Below the pieces are notes generated by a model. It was given only the letters and a program-made list of their open reading frames with translations, ran no database searches and had not been told where the DNA came from. Below, piece by piece: positions 28,657 to 41,533 of a stretch of 64,000 nucleotides of DNA. The translations under genes were made by a program, and so were the position numbers. Numbering within the stretch: the stretch's first letter is position 1; each line of letters opens with the position of its first letter. Origin of the DNA: Diprion similis (taxonomy: Eukaryota; Arthropoda; Insecta; Hymenoptera; Diprionidae); contig NC_060112.1 in the NCBI RefSeq assembly GCF_021155765.1, positions 11,594,001-11,658,000 of the forward strand, in the 5' to 3' direction.

Positions 28657-31281
28657 CTAATCGTCCTTCTTGGTGTCGGTCTTTCCTCCTCTGATCCTAC
28701 CGGTACGACGAGCAGCAATCAGACCGACCTTACGTCCGGCGCTGGTTCCTCGCTTAACGGTAGACGCCTTACCAATATGCTGGTGATTACCACCACCGTG
28801 AGGATGCTCAACAGGGTTCATAGCCACACCACGAACCTAAATGTGAAATAAATAGGGTTAGCCAACTGAAATTTGACGTTCGACTTGCATTTGAACAACA
28901 CGATTATACCCTCAGTTAGTATTTGTCCACACAGTATTGTGATTCAGGTTTCAAATGTCATACCATCATCGAGTAATTATAAATATATAGTCTACATTTC
29001 TGTCATAATTGATAAGGTCTATAGAGAATTTTAGTAGTTGTCGATCATTAATTCTTTGGTTGAAGCAAATTTCGTTGGTACGTTTATCTATCATATAAAG
29101 ATGAGTAAACGTCACGATCGACGGATTTTCTTTATGAAAAGAAAAAAAAAAACTTTCCGACTAAATTGCTCATACAATGCGTCAATCGCCAGGACAAACT
29201 AAAGTTTAATAGTTGGTAATATCATTTCGTTCAATTCACCTTAGGCCAGCAGTTTCTCTTAGCCTTGTACTTATGGTAGGCACGTCCAGCCTTCAAAATT
29301 GGTTTGTCAATACGACCACCACCGGCAACAATGCCGACCATGGCTCTGTTGTTGGAAGGCATAACTTTCTTAGCTCCGGAGGGTAGCTTTACTCTGGTTT
29401 TCTTGGTGTCGGGATTGTGAGCAATAACAGTGGCGTAATTGCCGGATGCACGTGCCAATCGACCTCGATCACCGGTCTTCTCCTCCAAGTTGCAGACAAT
29501 TGTACCTTCAGGCATTGTTCCAACAGGCATAACGTTGCCGATCTGGAGGTTAGCTGTTAACATTTTTAAACAATACTTAAAACCATTTGCCTGATATGAG
29601 TTGTTTATAGATCCTTGTTGTGATACTTCAGAAAGAGCCTCTAGATGTTATTCCTCAAGAATCTTAGGCAGTAGGTATTCTAGAATTCATCATGTCAGTT
29701 ATCAATTGTACACTATGAAAATCCACATTAAAGCAGAATCAAAATTGGTCTTTGAAGGTATTTCCGAAGTTGTTGAATTTTAAACACAAAGGAACATTCT
29801 TACAGCTTTGTTTGTCAAAAACTATGAGAGAACACACTTTTCGGTACCGATATTTTAGGACAAAATCAAACGATTTACCCTTCTTTCCACAGTAAAGGAA
29901 CTGGCCAGTGTACATGCCCTCGGGAGCGATGAAAAGTTCTTTGCGTGTTTTGAATTTGTATGGATCACGGAAATGCACTACGGCCAATGGAGCACCACGG
30001 CCAGGGTCGTGGATAATGTCCTGAGGATAAAAATGCAAAATTTATGAATAATAAATTGGGGTTTCAAAACGTTAACCTAACGATTGAATCTAGTTAGCTT
30101 CAGAAAGAGCCTCTAGTATGTTACACTTCATAACCTTTCAGTTGTAGGATTACTAGAAATCATCATATACTTACAATACTTACAGAAATATTCATATAAA
30201 ATATTACTAGTTTGATGTAACCAAAATAAAAAATGCAGAGAATTTCAAGATATTTTTATCTAACAGTTTCATTCAAATATACATCGAAAGCAACGAAAAC
30301 CTTGACTTGTAACTTTTCCTCAAAAGTTGAAGTTTTCCTAATTGTATAAACCCCACTGGGCATGCAGGGTTTATTGTTTTTGTGGATACTTCAGACCGTG
30401 ATAGCAAAAACATAGGTAAGCATTTAGGTACAATCAAGTCGCTAAATAATCAATTCCGTCTAATTGTAGGATATTAATTAAAATTGACGTAGTTACGAAG
30501 CTAAACCTAGCAGCCATAGTTAACAGCCAAATGTATCAAATTTTTTGGAAACTTAAAAATGCAGATCAGTTTTATTCTCATAATTTTATAAAGTATTGAA
30601 GGATCAAGGCACTTCATAAAATTTTGATTTTTGGACTTCGCTCCTTTATTCGTGTGAACATTGGAACCTTTGATCGCTAAATCTGGCTGCTAGCTCAAGC
30701 CTCTAGACGCAGTTTTGAAATATATCTCAGTTTACAATATTTTCGAAACTTTTAAAGCCACAAGAATTATTCAAATTTGCTCTGTGTGGTAGTCTGATTA
30801 TTGCCTATAACTCTTAAAAATTCTTAGGGTTGGTTATACAGCAAAAAGAGAAGTGAATCTCAGGTGCGCAACTATGCAAGGCGGTGAAATGAGAACATGA
30901 ATGCTACCGAGTGAATTTCTCAAAACAAATGACTCATTACTTAGCAATTCAGCGGCTAAACTTGAAATTTTCAGCATTCCCAGCTTTCCATATTTTCTGA
31001 CCACGTTGTGTCGATGTGAGATATAAACAGAAGTATAACCTCAAAGCGATTACGTCCGTTCGACACGCCCGGAAAGTAATAGCAACTGGTGTTTTATGCA
31101 ATCGAATTTCGACGTATTTCAGAAGAAATGGATAGGTTCTTACCTTAACGACACCCTTGATGTATCCATGACGTTCCGAGAAGTCAAGCGAGCGAAGTTT
31201 TGGTGCTCCCTTTCTCCTTTTGGTGTGGGAGCGGAAGACTGATCCAGCTCCCTTACGCTGAGCACGAATTACACGACCCAT
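28657..31281 (-). CDS. RpL8: Ribosomal protein L8 (uL2)
   Basis: Four coding exons on the minus strand (31281-31144, 30020-29879, 29553-29240, 28836-28657) join in phase to 257 residues, exactly the size of animal RPL8. Diagnostic stretches include [49 protein letters not shown], and [19 protein letters not shown], which contains the conserved uL2 histidine loop near the peptidyl-transferase centre. The protein is a core component of the large ribosomal subunit. An acceptor (ttcccag, exon from 31291) sits 10 nt upstream of the ATG, so there is a non-coding first exon upstream, probably 31590 to about 31620. Introns 1 and 2 carry snoRNA-like sequences, as is common for ribosomal-protein host genes. 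Confidence 0.98.
28909..28980 (-). ncRNA. Possible third box C/D snoRNA in RpL8 intron 3 (weak)
   Basis: On the minus strand there is a near-consensus C box (ATGATGG, one mismatch to RUGAUGA), an internal CTGA (D'), and a terminal CTGA (tcag on plus at 28912-28915). Short complementary flanks (attactc / gggtataat) could close the terminal stem. It is not similar to the other two candidates. I regard it as tentative because of the imperfect C box. Confidence 0.3.
29621..29704 (-). ncRNA. Box C/D snoRNA A in RpL8 intron 2
   Basis: On the minus strand a perfect C box ATGATGA (plus 29687-29693) is followed about 60 nt later by D box CTGA (plus 29627-29630). The flanks gataact and agtatc can pair to form the terminal stem. 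The sequence just upstream of the D box (ctagaggctcttt) would be the guide for 2'-O-methylation. It lies wholly inside an intron of a ribosomal-protein gene in the sense orientation, the typical context. The same guide occurs in snoRNA B. I cannot name the target nucleotide. Confidence 0.7.
30096..30172 (-). ncRNA. Box C/D snoRNA B in RpL8 intron 1 (paralogue of A)
   Basis: On the minus strand: C box ATGATGA (plus 30160-30166), D' box CTGA after tcctacaa, C'-like tATGAAG, and D box CTGA (plus 30100-30103). The D guide ctagaggctcttt is identical to that of snoRNA A, and the region after the C box is also similar (tctagtaatcctac versus tctagaatacctac). The two are therefore duplicates sharing one predicted target. 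The terminal stem is weaker than in A. Confidence 0.7.
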
Positions 31282-31589
31282 GGCTCGAAATCTGGGAACA
31301 AAACAATGATAAATATAAGATTATAAGTATCGTGGAGCAATTTGTGGCCTAGCATTGGTTTGATCGGCACGTCAAACCTCGCGAGGCATGACAATATCCC
31401 TCAAACGACGACACTCTAACCTAAAAACAACGAGTCACCAAAGATAATGTATTTATTTGATGAAATATTGATTCTAATAGATGCATCGGTCTACGAATAC
31501 CATTCAATTGATATTTAAAACTTTAGATGGATGTTATTTAGAGTAGATATTTTGAGATTTCACGAGCAACAACGACGGAGGAAACGTAC

Positions 31590-31620
31590 CAACGGAGCCA
31601 GTCGCAAACAGAGGAAGTTG
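31590..31620 (-). promoter_or_regulatory. Probable TOP-type transcription start and non-coding exon 1 of RpL8
   Basis: On the minus strand a pyrimidine-rich string (caacttcctctg) is followed by a short stretch ending gctccgttg|gtacgt, a good donor that could splice to the acceptor at 31291. Short non-coding first exons starting with a pyrimidine tract are typical for ribosomal-protein genes. The exact start site is inferred. Confidence 0.45.
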
Positions 31621-32947
31621 AGGGCGAAAATCGAATTCGACCTATCGAAAGACCGAGTCGATGTTGCTATTCGATCGCGTATTCGATGTCAGTCAGAGTA
31701 GCATCGAAAAATTGAAAATGGAATTGAAATAGCTATTATCGTTACTATTACGGAACCTGAGAAAATTCGTTTTCATCTCCACATTCTGTTTATTTTCAAA
31801 AGAATATGTTTAAGCGATAATAGTCAACGGTAAGTGGCAATTGTGATGCAATATGTGCTCAACTACGGTTTTTTTCAGGTCAAATAGCATCTTTACAAAA
31901 ATTTTAATGACCATTCACTCATTCAATACTGATTAGGTACTTCGATATCTTGCAATATATTCAGAGTATCAGATAACTTGCATCGTGAAATTAGAAATGT
32001 ATTTGAAAACACGTTTAGCGTACGAATACGGGCTACAATATCGACCGGTTGCGCCGCATTTACTGCAACTGTACACACAGTTGTGTGAGCATTTAAGCAG
32101 CAGACCCAGATCTAGGCAGAATTCGAGTCCTAAGTACAGGTGTGATGAACATACAACCTTATCGTGATAATAAATGTACCCGTAAGAAAGTTCCTTAACA
32201 CCCACAGACACTTCAATTATTAGAATAAAGCGGGAAATCAACATTCGATTAGCTCTTGGCACCAGAAAAGAAATCGATGAAAAACAACGTTCCAAAAAGT
32301 TAATTTCCTAGTCATTATGCAGTATCGTAAAGAATAAGAAGTGATAAATAAATGTTCGAGTGTGTAGTTGCTTCTGTTTGCAGATCTTTATTACCCGATT
32401 TTTTACTTTCTTGCATTGTGTCTGAAACTTACAGCTGCTCACATCAACCTCTATCAGCATTTGTATTTGAGCCTGTGCTTTATTGCCTTGGTATTCTTTG
32501 AATACTTGGAATGGAATTGAATACCAATTAAATGCTGTTTTCTGTGATAAGTTTTTTTCAGGAAAACAAACCGAAGACTGTTTCATTCGACTATACAAAC
32601 TTGTCAATAAATTCTGTTGCTTTTTGTAATCACACTACATACATGAACACACGTATACACTAAACCGAGAGCAATGTGAAATCTATTCGATAAAAATAAA
32701 ACGACCGCGATTGGACCAAAGTGGGGGTAGACGATGAAGTCCTTTTATCAGAGGCAGTTGCGAGATTCGAGGACTCATTTTGAAATAAGACTAAACTGTT
32801 ACGACTATGCTTGAAAGGTGACTGTCATTATTCGTCAAAGTTTTTCAGTTTTTTAGCATTGCAAAAAATTTAGTGACCAAAATTTTTATATCGGATTAAT
32901 CAACGCCATATCGGTGAAACTAATCAAACTTGTATCACTGACACACG
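31621..32947. other. Intergenic interval between divergent RpL8 and esterase-like genes
   Basis: This contains the RpL8 promoter and the upstream region of the esterase-like gene. Two overlapping ORFs on opposite strands at about 31969-32295 show no recognisable domain. The plus one (60 codons, 31985-32167) ends just before an AATAAA (about 32170), which could be chance. Nothing else is supported. Confidence 0.45.
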
Positions 32948-35900
32948 ATGCACGAACATCAGTACCGCGTTATTCTCTTGACTGTAATCATTGTGATAGC
33001 CGGGTCCGTGGCAGGTGATCGCCTGTCTCCTTCATTAAAGAGGCAGAAACGAATTGTTGGAGGGATCGAAGCTGCTCAGCCACCAGAAGATGATCCCGTC
33101 GTATTTGTCAGCAAAAACGGACGAGATGCCCGGATTTACGGAACCCGGGACAAAGACAAGGGCTTCTACGTATTTCGGGGAATCAGATTCGGGGAACCCC
33201 CAGTTCGTCGGCATCGATTTCAAGTATGCGGTTGCATCGAACGATGAGTACCTAAGTCAATTAGTTGACGGATCACCGCATTATGTAACACAAACCGCAA
33301 TTAGTATATACTAGATTCTCAAGATTCAAATCATTCTTGGTCTCCATGATGAGCTTATGATAAATTCAAACCCAAATAGCACCATTTTCTAATAGAGGGA
33401 AGGATGAATGATCATTATTATTCAAGATTGAAAATGCATAATGTCATACAAAAGTAATATAATTGGATGAATGCTGAATTCAATTATTAACACATTTAGC
33501 AGAATGGTAAGGTCAAAGAACTGTTGTCTCATATGGCATAATATCCTCTAACGATACTGGACAAAAATTTTCGTTAATTATACTATAATGCATAAACATG
33601 TCGGCCTTCGATGAATTTAATCTATCAAAACAACGAGCGAAATAGTGTGAACTTTGCTCTAACATCTATAATGACATTTGACTAAGCCATAAGAGATTGG
33701 TTTTAGAATTATACAGTTTATACAACTTTCAAAGAATCTGCTCGCATAACCATTAATTTCGTTATAGGTGCCGAGTCATGTATATGTATAGTATATTACA
33801 CCGATAATCCTACAAGGGACGTTTCAATTCGAGTTAATGTGGGCCTCGGGATAGTCGAACGTTTAACGACCATCGTAAAATGCAATGTTCTTCACTTGGA
33901 CTGTTTATATCGCTCCACATCCGGTCGACACACCCCCGCGATTACATACTAGCGTAGATAAATTTTATATCATTACTGTTTTCGTGGTCTGCATGAAATG
34001 CCTCGTATCAAATGCCTGTTTTTGCCAACTTAAATGTTGTCCCATAAAATGGCTGCATCATTTTAGACCTATCATTGTCTACAATGAAACAAAACACAGA
34101 ATAGAGCATGCATGTAATGGAATAATTTTCTATATTAAATCAAGCCGGAATAATCAAAACATATACTTGATTCATTTTTATAATTCTATATCATAAAAAA
34201 AACATTTTTCTTAGAATTCCTCAAGTCAACGACATAAAAATTGGTGGCTTCGAACAGTGATACATTTTCAACGAAATTTAAAATCTCAAACAATTCACAA
34301 TCACAACTAAAAATCATGACTTTCGAATTTTCTTATACGTTACCACAACGCAGGATTGAAGTGGTCCGAGAATTTTAGATGCACGACTTGAAGTTTGTTA
34401 TTTTAAAGTATAATGACCAATATTCACTTTCACAAGCATGAGAAAGTCAAATGAGTACAAAAAACATTCTCTTTATGTTGAACGTCAATTGCGAATAGTA
34501 TTTATAATTTATACGTAAGTGCAATAGCTCTGGAATACATTAAATATTATGTACATCCTCTTGGTCACTTTTCGTTTCATTGTCAGTTACGACTTACTGT
34601 TCGTATTCTAAAATTATCCTCGCCCTATTTCAAATCAAAATCAGGCTATCTCTGCAGCCAGTTGTCAATTTTCGTTACGTGTATAATTGTCTAAGACCCT
34701 CGCAAATGGAGATAATATAATTCAAGGCCACCCAAAGGTAACCAATACTTCATCAATTTAGCTACTAATCGTAAGCAGCGTTACGAACAATGCAAGAAGA
34801 GCGCATTCTGCGTTGCCTATTGTTAGGCGCTGTTACCGAGCGGAATGAAAACTGGCCGATAATAGAAATCCAGAAATGTGGATCTCCGCTCCACATTCAA
34901 ACCTACACAAATTTAACAATAATCGAGTATCAATGAACAGAGTACTTATCTAACTTCCGTCTCTCCTGTCTTAGTACATTGCAATCTAATCTGATATTTA
35001 TACCTCACGAGGGTGACGAATAATGAAGACCGAACTTAAATATATCGCGGAGACTTGCAAAGAAAATTTAGTTTAAAGAGGGAATAACGTAAAATTGCGT
35101 TATTATGGTAGTTCTCAAATATGAAATTCGTACAACAGAGAGACAATAAAATCAACGGAGAAGCTAACGATAAGATAGAATTTAACCGGCGCTGGGAAAA
35201 TTCGACTTCATTTTTCAACGCTGATTGTAGACGTGCCTGTTACTTTCTTATTTGGAAGCTTGCAAGTTGGGTGGTCGTAGGCAAAAGAGCGGGATATATG
35301 CGATTAACCTCCGGAGTACACATAATTTAATTTTTCGGTCACTGAGTAGACTCTGGGTCTACGAGACGATGCACTTTTTTCACGGTCTACCATTTTAGAA
35401 CTACTCGTGCCATTGACTTGAAAAATGCTTAGATATTCCTCAAATATTGTAAAATTAATCACCGCAATTCGTATGCCTGTTCAGAAATATTAAAACATCG
35501 ATAAAACTCCTGCAATATATATGTGTATTTTGTTTTATGAAAAAGGGAATTTCGAGAAAAAAAATTTATTTTAAATATCTTCCATATTTTGGGTAAAAAT
35601 GTAAACAAATTCGGGTCTAATAGCGGTGAAATTGAAACTTGAGGACAGACACATACCCTGTGTCTTCTCTCAGCATTAATTATTTTCCATCTTTCAACAT
35701 TGCCGGGAATTGCGTGCTTACAGAGACCGAGAGGAGTGAATTTGGAGGGTGACTTAAACGCGACGAAATGGGGAGCGCCCTGCCCCCAGCCCGATTCGTC
35801 AAAAGAGGGTGGCGTAATCGGATCGGAGGACTGTTTGTTTTTGAATGTTTTCACTCCCGCCTTGCCAGACGAGGGGGACGGTTACCCTGTGCTGGTATGG

Positions 35901-38900
35901 ATTCACGGAGGGGGCTTCAGACGCGGTGCCGCCTGCCAATACGAGATGAGAAACTTAATCAAGAAGAAAATGGTCGTTGTCTCTATACAGTATCGATTGG
36001 GTTCCCTAGGCAAGCTGTCTCACCATTCTAGACTTGAGATATTTTTTTTTATTTTTGTCTTACGCGACGACCAGGGCGTCGATTTTTCATTTTTAGACAT
36101 CCTGCGTCTTTCAGCCATTCAGAATTAGTCCTTGAACAATCGAAAAGCTTGGAAATTATAGGCTTACGGTTAATATGTCAGTTGCATAATTCAAGTAAAA
36201 ATAGAACATCGACACCGATAAATTATAAAAAAAGATATTTCTATCTATAAGATTGGGTAATTTATATTCTAAGATTAGCCACATATACCTATTCGCACAG
36301 GATTCTTGAGCACCGGAAGCAAGGATCTACCCGGGAACAACGGCATGTTTGATATGATTTTGGCTGTCAACTGGATCAAAGATTACATCGAATTCTTTGG
36401 CGGTGATCCACGGAAAATCGTCGCTTTTGGACAAGGAACCGGAGCTAGCGCTGCTATGATGCTATCGCTATCCAAACTGACGCAAAGTAAGATCGGAAGT
36501 AATTTACGAATTGTGTCGACAAATTTACATAGTTACCACAGCAGTTTGCTGTGTCTTGAGAAACTCATGGAAATATCAGTTGAAATTGATTTTATACGAC
36601 GACTCGAATTTCTTGTAATGCAGAAATTTGAGACGTTATACCATAAGGAGTACCTCAAAACAGATACTGGTAGAGGGGGAAGAGAGGGGAAATAAAATTG
36701 ATGAATTGATAACAATTTGCGCACGGCCTAGGCGATTTGCAGTGATTTCCGGAATGGATAGAATTACTATAAGGAAGAAATTTTATTTCAAGTTACTTAC
36801 AACGATTCCCGATGATTCCAGTCATCTCGAGTGATTCCTCGTCATTTCAAAGAACAGTCAGTTCCTGTCACTTACAATTTCACTTCCAACTGTTCAATCC
36901 GTGACAACCTTGAGCGAATGGTCTCTGAAAATCACGACTTTATTCCGGCACCGATTCTTCGATGTTAAAACAAATTCAAACATATCGATGAACTGATATT
37001 ATAAAATATATCCCAATCCGCAGATTAAATTCGCTGTTTATAAAATGTTCGATCGTAATATCGATCCCCGATTGAACTCGTTTCCAGGCTATTTCAGCGG
37101 ACTAATCGCGATGTCTGGTTCCGCATTATCTCATTTCGCCATCGACAAAGATCCAACGACAAGCGCGAAGGCTATCGCCGAGGCGAACGATTGCCCTGTC
37201 GAGGATGTCTCGGAGATGACGCGTTGCCTGCAGGAACTTCCGCTGGAAAAATTGATAGGCACCGATTCGTCCCTGGAAAGCGTTCGCGCATCGGTTCAAG
37301 GCTTCGTCGCCGGTTTGGCGGGGGTTTTGGGTCCGGGGCCCGTGGTAGAGGGCCAAGACGACCAGCGATCGCTGCCTAACTTCCTGACTAGGCCGCCCGA
37401 AGGCTCCTTGGATCTTGGGGAATTCCCGGAAATTCCACTTCTCATAGGCGTCGTGAAGGACGAAACTGGCGGCGCTGTTTCCGGTCGTTTCCGTGATGAA
37501 ATCCAGACAAAGGTGGACACGGTTCCGAATTTCGTGGACAAGAATCTGGTCGAATCTCTTCAGGGAACGATACCGAGTTTCAAAAATGCTGGAAAGGAAT
37601 GGCAATTCGTTCCCGAGGCCTTCTCCAAGTACCTGAATATCCCTGACGGTACTCAGGACGAAGGGAACATCTTCGCCAAGGTGGCCAAGGCTACCGGAGA
37701 CGCGCTTTTCAACGCGCCAGCTTTCCTCGCTGCTGAACAATGGTCGAAAAAGGGTAAAGCTTTTTTGTACAGCTTCGATCATACCAACGGGAAGAATTTC
37801 GGCAAGGGATTTTTGCAAGGATTGCCGTTGGCTGAGGCGAAGGAAAATGACGGAGGTAATTGCGGGGCAGAAGTCCTGAGATTGACATTATTTTTAATTA
37901 CATGCGTGACGAACTGCAGTTGAAAAATAGATTCAGAAAATTATCGAAACAGATAAATTGAAGAACAGCTGAGGTTTGAGATCAATAATTGAATTACGTT
38001 TTCTGATATAATGTTTATTAGAAAATCATTTCCTTAGAACAGAAAAAAATATGAAAACCGTGAATTATGATCGATATCGTTCAGCGAATAATAATTATAA
38101 ACTGCGACAGCTCATATCGTGGTGGAAATTCTGTTAATGTCAGATTCGTAGAGTTCGTCCAATCACAGTGAATCATAGCTCACTTGGTTCGCGATAAAAG
38201 AATTCTTCACGATTCATCTGCCGTGGATTTTTGATTGAACGTACATATTTTTGAACAATGCATAAGTGATTAATTTATCATATGCGACTTTTACTGATTT
38301 TACTTAAATTGTTTACTCGGTCAAATGATGAAAAACTAAATGAAAAATTGAGTTTAGACGATTTGTGGATAATTCAATGACTCACAAAATGAAATTTAAG
38401 ATTTGTTAAAGCTGGGTACGTGGTGTAGTTTTTCCATTAGAAAAAAGACAGAAGAATATGATATCTAAAATAAATGAAAAGTTAATAATAACGATTTTTT
38501 CATGTGAATCTCGGATTCATGTGGACTAATAATAAAAACGAAATTGTTCTGTTCCTGAGTTTCCAAAATTGTATCGTTTGTCCAATTTCGATGAATTCTC
38601 AGGCCAAAATGTTGTTTTTTAATAGATTTCTTACGATACATATTGCCTGGAGTTGATTTAAAATAAGGTTAATACGTTTTCTTCCTCATTAAAAAATAAT
38701 GACTCTTTTAATTTGAACATATGATGATTTTTCATACAACTTTATTGTTAATGAATGTGGAGGCAATTCGAAAAAAACCATCTAGAAAAGATTCGATTTA
38801 AAATCCATTTACAAATAAAATGAATTACAAATCACTAAAATGGGACAAAGATTATCCGTTTCTGGCATAGAAATTTTTTACATTTTTTTTTTTTCAAACG

Positions 38901-41259
38901 ATACGCTCAGGTAATTACTGCAAAATTATACTCAATTCGGGTTTCTCGGTTAAAAATCGTACGTTTTAAGCTTTTTTTCATGTTCTAAGGACACGTTATT
39001 TTATTCGATTATTCCTTTCTTTAGGCTTTGGATCTAACACATTACACATTTGTGCATTTTTGGATAATGTTTGAAAGAATTTTCGATTGTAGATTTTCGT
39101 ATGAAATTTTTCAAACACACGCTAAAATGCAATGGTTCAATTTTTCATTCCTTAATCATCCCGATTGTAAAAAGTTCGCGTAATTCGTGTAACTTTTCTG
39201 CACCCGCTTCGTACCTGGGAGCGAGTGTAATTACGTCCGATAAAATGACTCGCGATATATACGAGTTCCAGGATCCCAAATAATTACCAAGCAATTATAC
39301 GTGTACATATACACGTATAATATGTACAGGTATACATATATATGTATATACGTACTTCCTGTGTGCGCACAGCGAATAGCGTGTTAGAATATGTTATGTA
39401 CCATAACGACTGCAGTAAAGAACCAAGGAGGACCGGTTGCAAAAACAATCCCATCCTACTCAGTTTGCTTTTTCCTTCTGAAAATTACACGCCGGTACAA
39501 CACGTGTAACATATAGGTATAAACATAAATAAATTGTGTTCATCTTCATCTTATACACACTTCGAAAATTTATGTAATAGAAATTTCCCTCCGTTGTTTC
39601 GCATAATTAAAACGCATACGAAGTTGTTTGAATATATTTAACCGGATGAACTTGACTTCAGCGTTTCACTGCTGAAGAACGGTAGAAAAATATGTTGTGA
39701 TAATTATTAGTTAAACGGTGCTTCGACACTGTAACAGTATGAATTACAAGTTGGTATTATAATGTTTTGGAAACAATGGTGAAACGCGTTATGATCGCGG
39801 GTGTATTTATTCCGAAAGCGAATAATCCACGAGCGTGTATAGGTATGCAAATGTATTCATCGATGATAACGCGGCGCTAAATCAAACCATCTTTTTATTC
39901 CGCAAAGGCATAATTCACCGTGACAAATCACTTTATGCAGTGCGCAATTCTCTCAAACTATAAATTTTCAGGATAACAAAAAATCGGATGATCATTGTAC
40001 ATCTGTGATTTGCAAAATGAGGGAATCACTAATTACGCGATACTTCGATACAAGCCTTCATTATAATTCTCCACAGTATTCTGCGTTCGAGGATTCATTT
40101 TTTACTCACAAGTTGATAGGCAGACTTTTTAACTTGTAAATCAATCAACATGTGATGACACCAAGGTTTTTTGCTTTTTTTTTTATCTCAACCAATACAT
40201 GAAAACAACAATAATCGAAACTCCATCATTACTGCAGGAGTTTCCAACCACGGTGACGATTTGGGATACATTTTTGGGAGGAATTCTATTATTGGCGAAC
40301 GACTCACTGACGACGATATAAACGCAGAACCTGTCGACCCCGAGGATGCGGAAGTCACGGATGTCTTCACGGAAATGATAGCGAACTTTGCGCGAAGCGG
40401 AGAATTGTCGGTACCATCCGCGAAGCCGGAATTCCCTGGCGGAAATTTGACAAAAATTCCGTCTTTCACCGGCGGCAAGGATCCAGCAAAGACCAACCCA
40501 TTTATCAGCGTCACATCGAAGCCCAGACTCATGGAAAATTTCAGGTAGCAAAAAAATTTTTTAAAATTGCAAACGATGAGAATGTATTCGTATATAGCAT
40601 TCCTAGCAATAATCTCCACATTTTTATAACCTTAATTTGCAAATTGGAAAAAATTTACATTCAAAAGTTCAGTAAAAATTGTAAATTTTCCATTTCTTTC
40701 TCCGCAGAGTTTTAATTAACAGAAAGTTCGGTAAGAAAAATATGTCTCCAGTATTTTTCTATTAACGAAAGGCATTTTCACACAAATTCCAAGAGTGATG
40801 TCAATTCAAAGTATTTGTCAATTGACGGGGAAAAACGATTACACCTGATATATCCATGCTTACAGATACTGCGAAATAGGACTGTGGACTGGATCGGTCG
40901 AAAGGATCCAATCTCCAGCTTGCGGACTGTTCAAATCGAGCGTCGAGAGGGTGGAGAAGTTGGGCCAAAAGGCTCTGGAGGCAGTGAAGCAAATTGGTGA
41001 GGAAACGATCGGAGTCGGTCGAAAGGTTGCCGAAGACGTTGTAAGACCGGAAAAGATTACCTCAGACGTTGAAGATACGGTGAAGAAAATAGTGGAGCGC
41101 CCTGCGGTGATCGGGGGTGCGATTCGAGGTCTAATCCCCGGCTCTGGGGTAATCGAGTCGCCCTCTTCGCAGTCAGAAAGAGTCCAAAATCGTCCTCGTC
41201 CACCGTCCCAGCGAAATATGGGTAGTCTGATACCTCGGCGAGGATTTCTGCTCGGTTGA
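32948..41259 (+). CDS. Carboxylesterase-fold protein lacking the catalytic serine (secreted, 6 exons)
   Basis: Exons 32948-33223, 35724-36009, 36301-36486, 37088-37855, 40238-40544 and 40866-41259 join in phase to 738 residues. A signal peptide (VILLTVIIVIAGSVAG) starts the protein. Fold hallmarks follow: FYVFRGIRFGEPP, GSEDCLFLNVFTP, and the oxyanion-hole motif WIHGGGF. The nucleophile elbow, normally GxSxG, reads AFGQGTGAS, so the serine is glycine. The acid (VVKDETGG) and histidine (SNHGDDLGYIF) positions are kept. The last exon encodes an amphipathic, Lys/Glu-rich then Arg/Pro/Ser-rich tail of about 130 residues not part of the hydrolase fold. Family knowledge: insects have several non-catalytic cholinesterase-like proteins (glutactin, neurotactin, neuroligins) that act in adhesion. 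No transmembrane helix is visible, so I infer a secreted non-enzymatic protein. Intron 2 begins with GC. Confidence 0.85.
36740..36910. repeat. Interspersed repeat copy 2 (in intron 3 of the esterase-like gene)
   Basis: This stretch carries the same ordered blocks as 8640-9030 (acttacaacgatt, ctcgagtgatt, cagtcagttcct, acttccaactgtt) in the same orientation relative to the window and to the host gene. It is shorter and diverged. There is no coding capacity. Confidence 0.5.
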
Positions 41260-41286
41260 CGACCAAAAATTCTTTGTTTTCACATA

Positions 41287-41533
41287 CACAGAGAGAAATT
41301 TCTAGTTCTTGTTACTGCACAGTACTTATAATTACTTCTAATCTAGTTCTGGGTATCTACTGAAATAGTTAACTTAACGGACAGATTTAACGTTACTATC
41401 ACCAGAAAAGTTAGTATTAACAGTAATAATATCTAAATAGTTATCAGTAACAAGTTTTTTTTTTTTTTTTTGCAAATTCAAATATTTTATACAAATTTTC
41501 TAACAATTGAAACAACTAAAATTTCCCTCAGTG
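41287..41533. mobile_element. Short MITE-like element with about 24-bp inverted ends
   Basis: The left end cacagagagaaatttctag(ttctt) matches the reverse complement of the right end, cactgagggaaattttag(ttgtt), at about 41510-41533 with few mismatches. The interior is AT-rich with a T-run and has no ORF. No clear target-site duplication is visible. Confidence 0.5.

Noticed and set aside
30690-30720. Third occurrence of a cctctaga string in RpL8 intron 1, possible extra snoRNA
   Set aside because: Only about 10 nt match the guide, and no D box or C box is at the right place.
37126-37818. 230-codon ORF on the minus strand inside the esterase-like gene
   Set aside because: It lies entirely opposite the 768-bp exon 4 of the esterase-like gene, whose sense frame has clear family motifs; the antisense frame has none.
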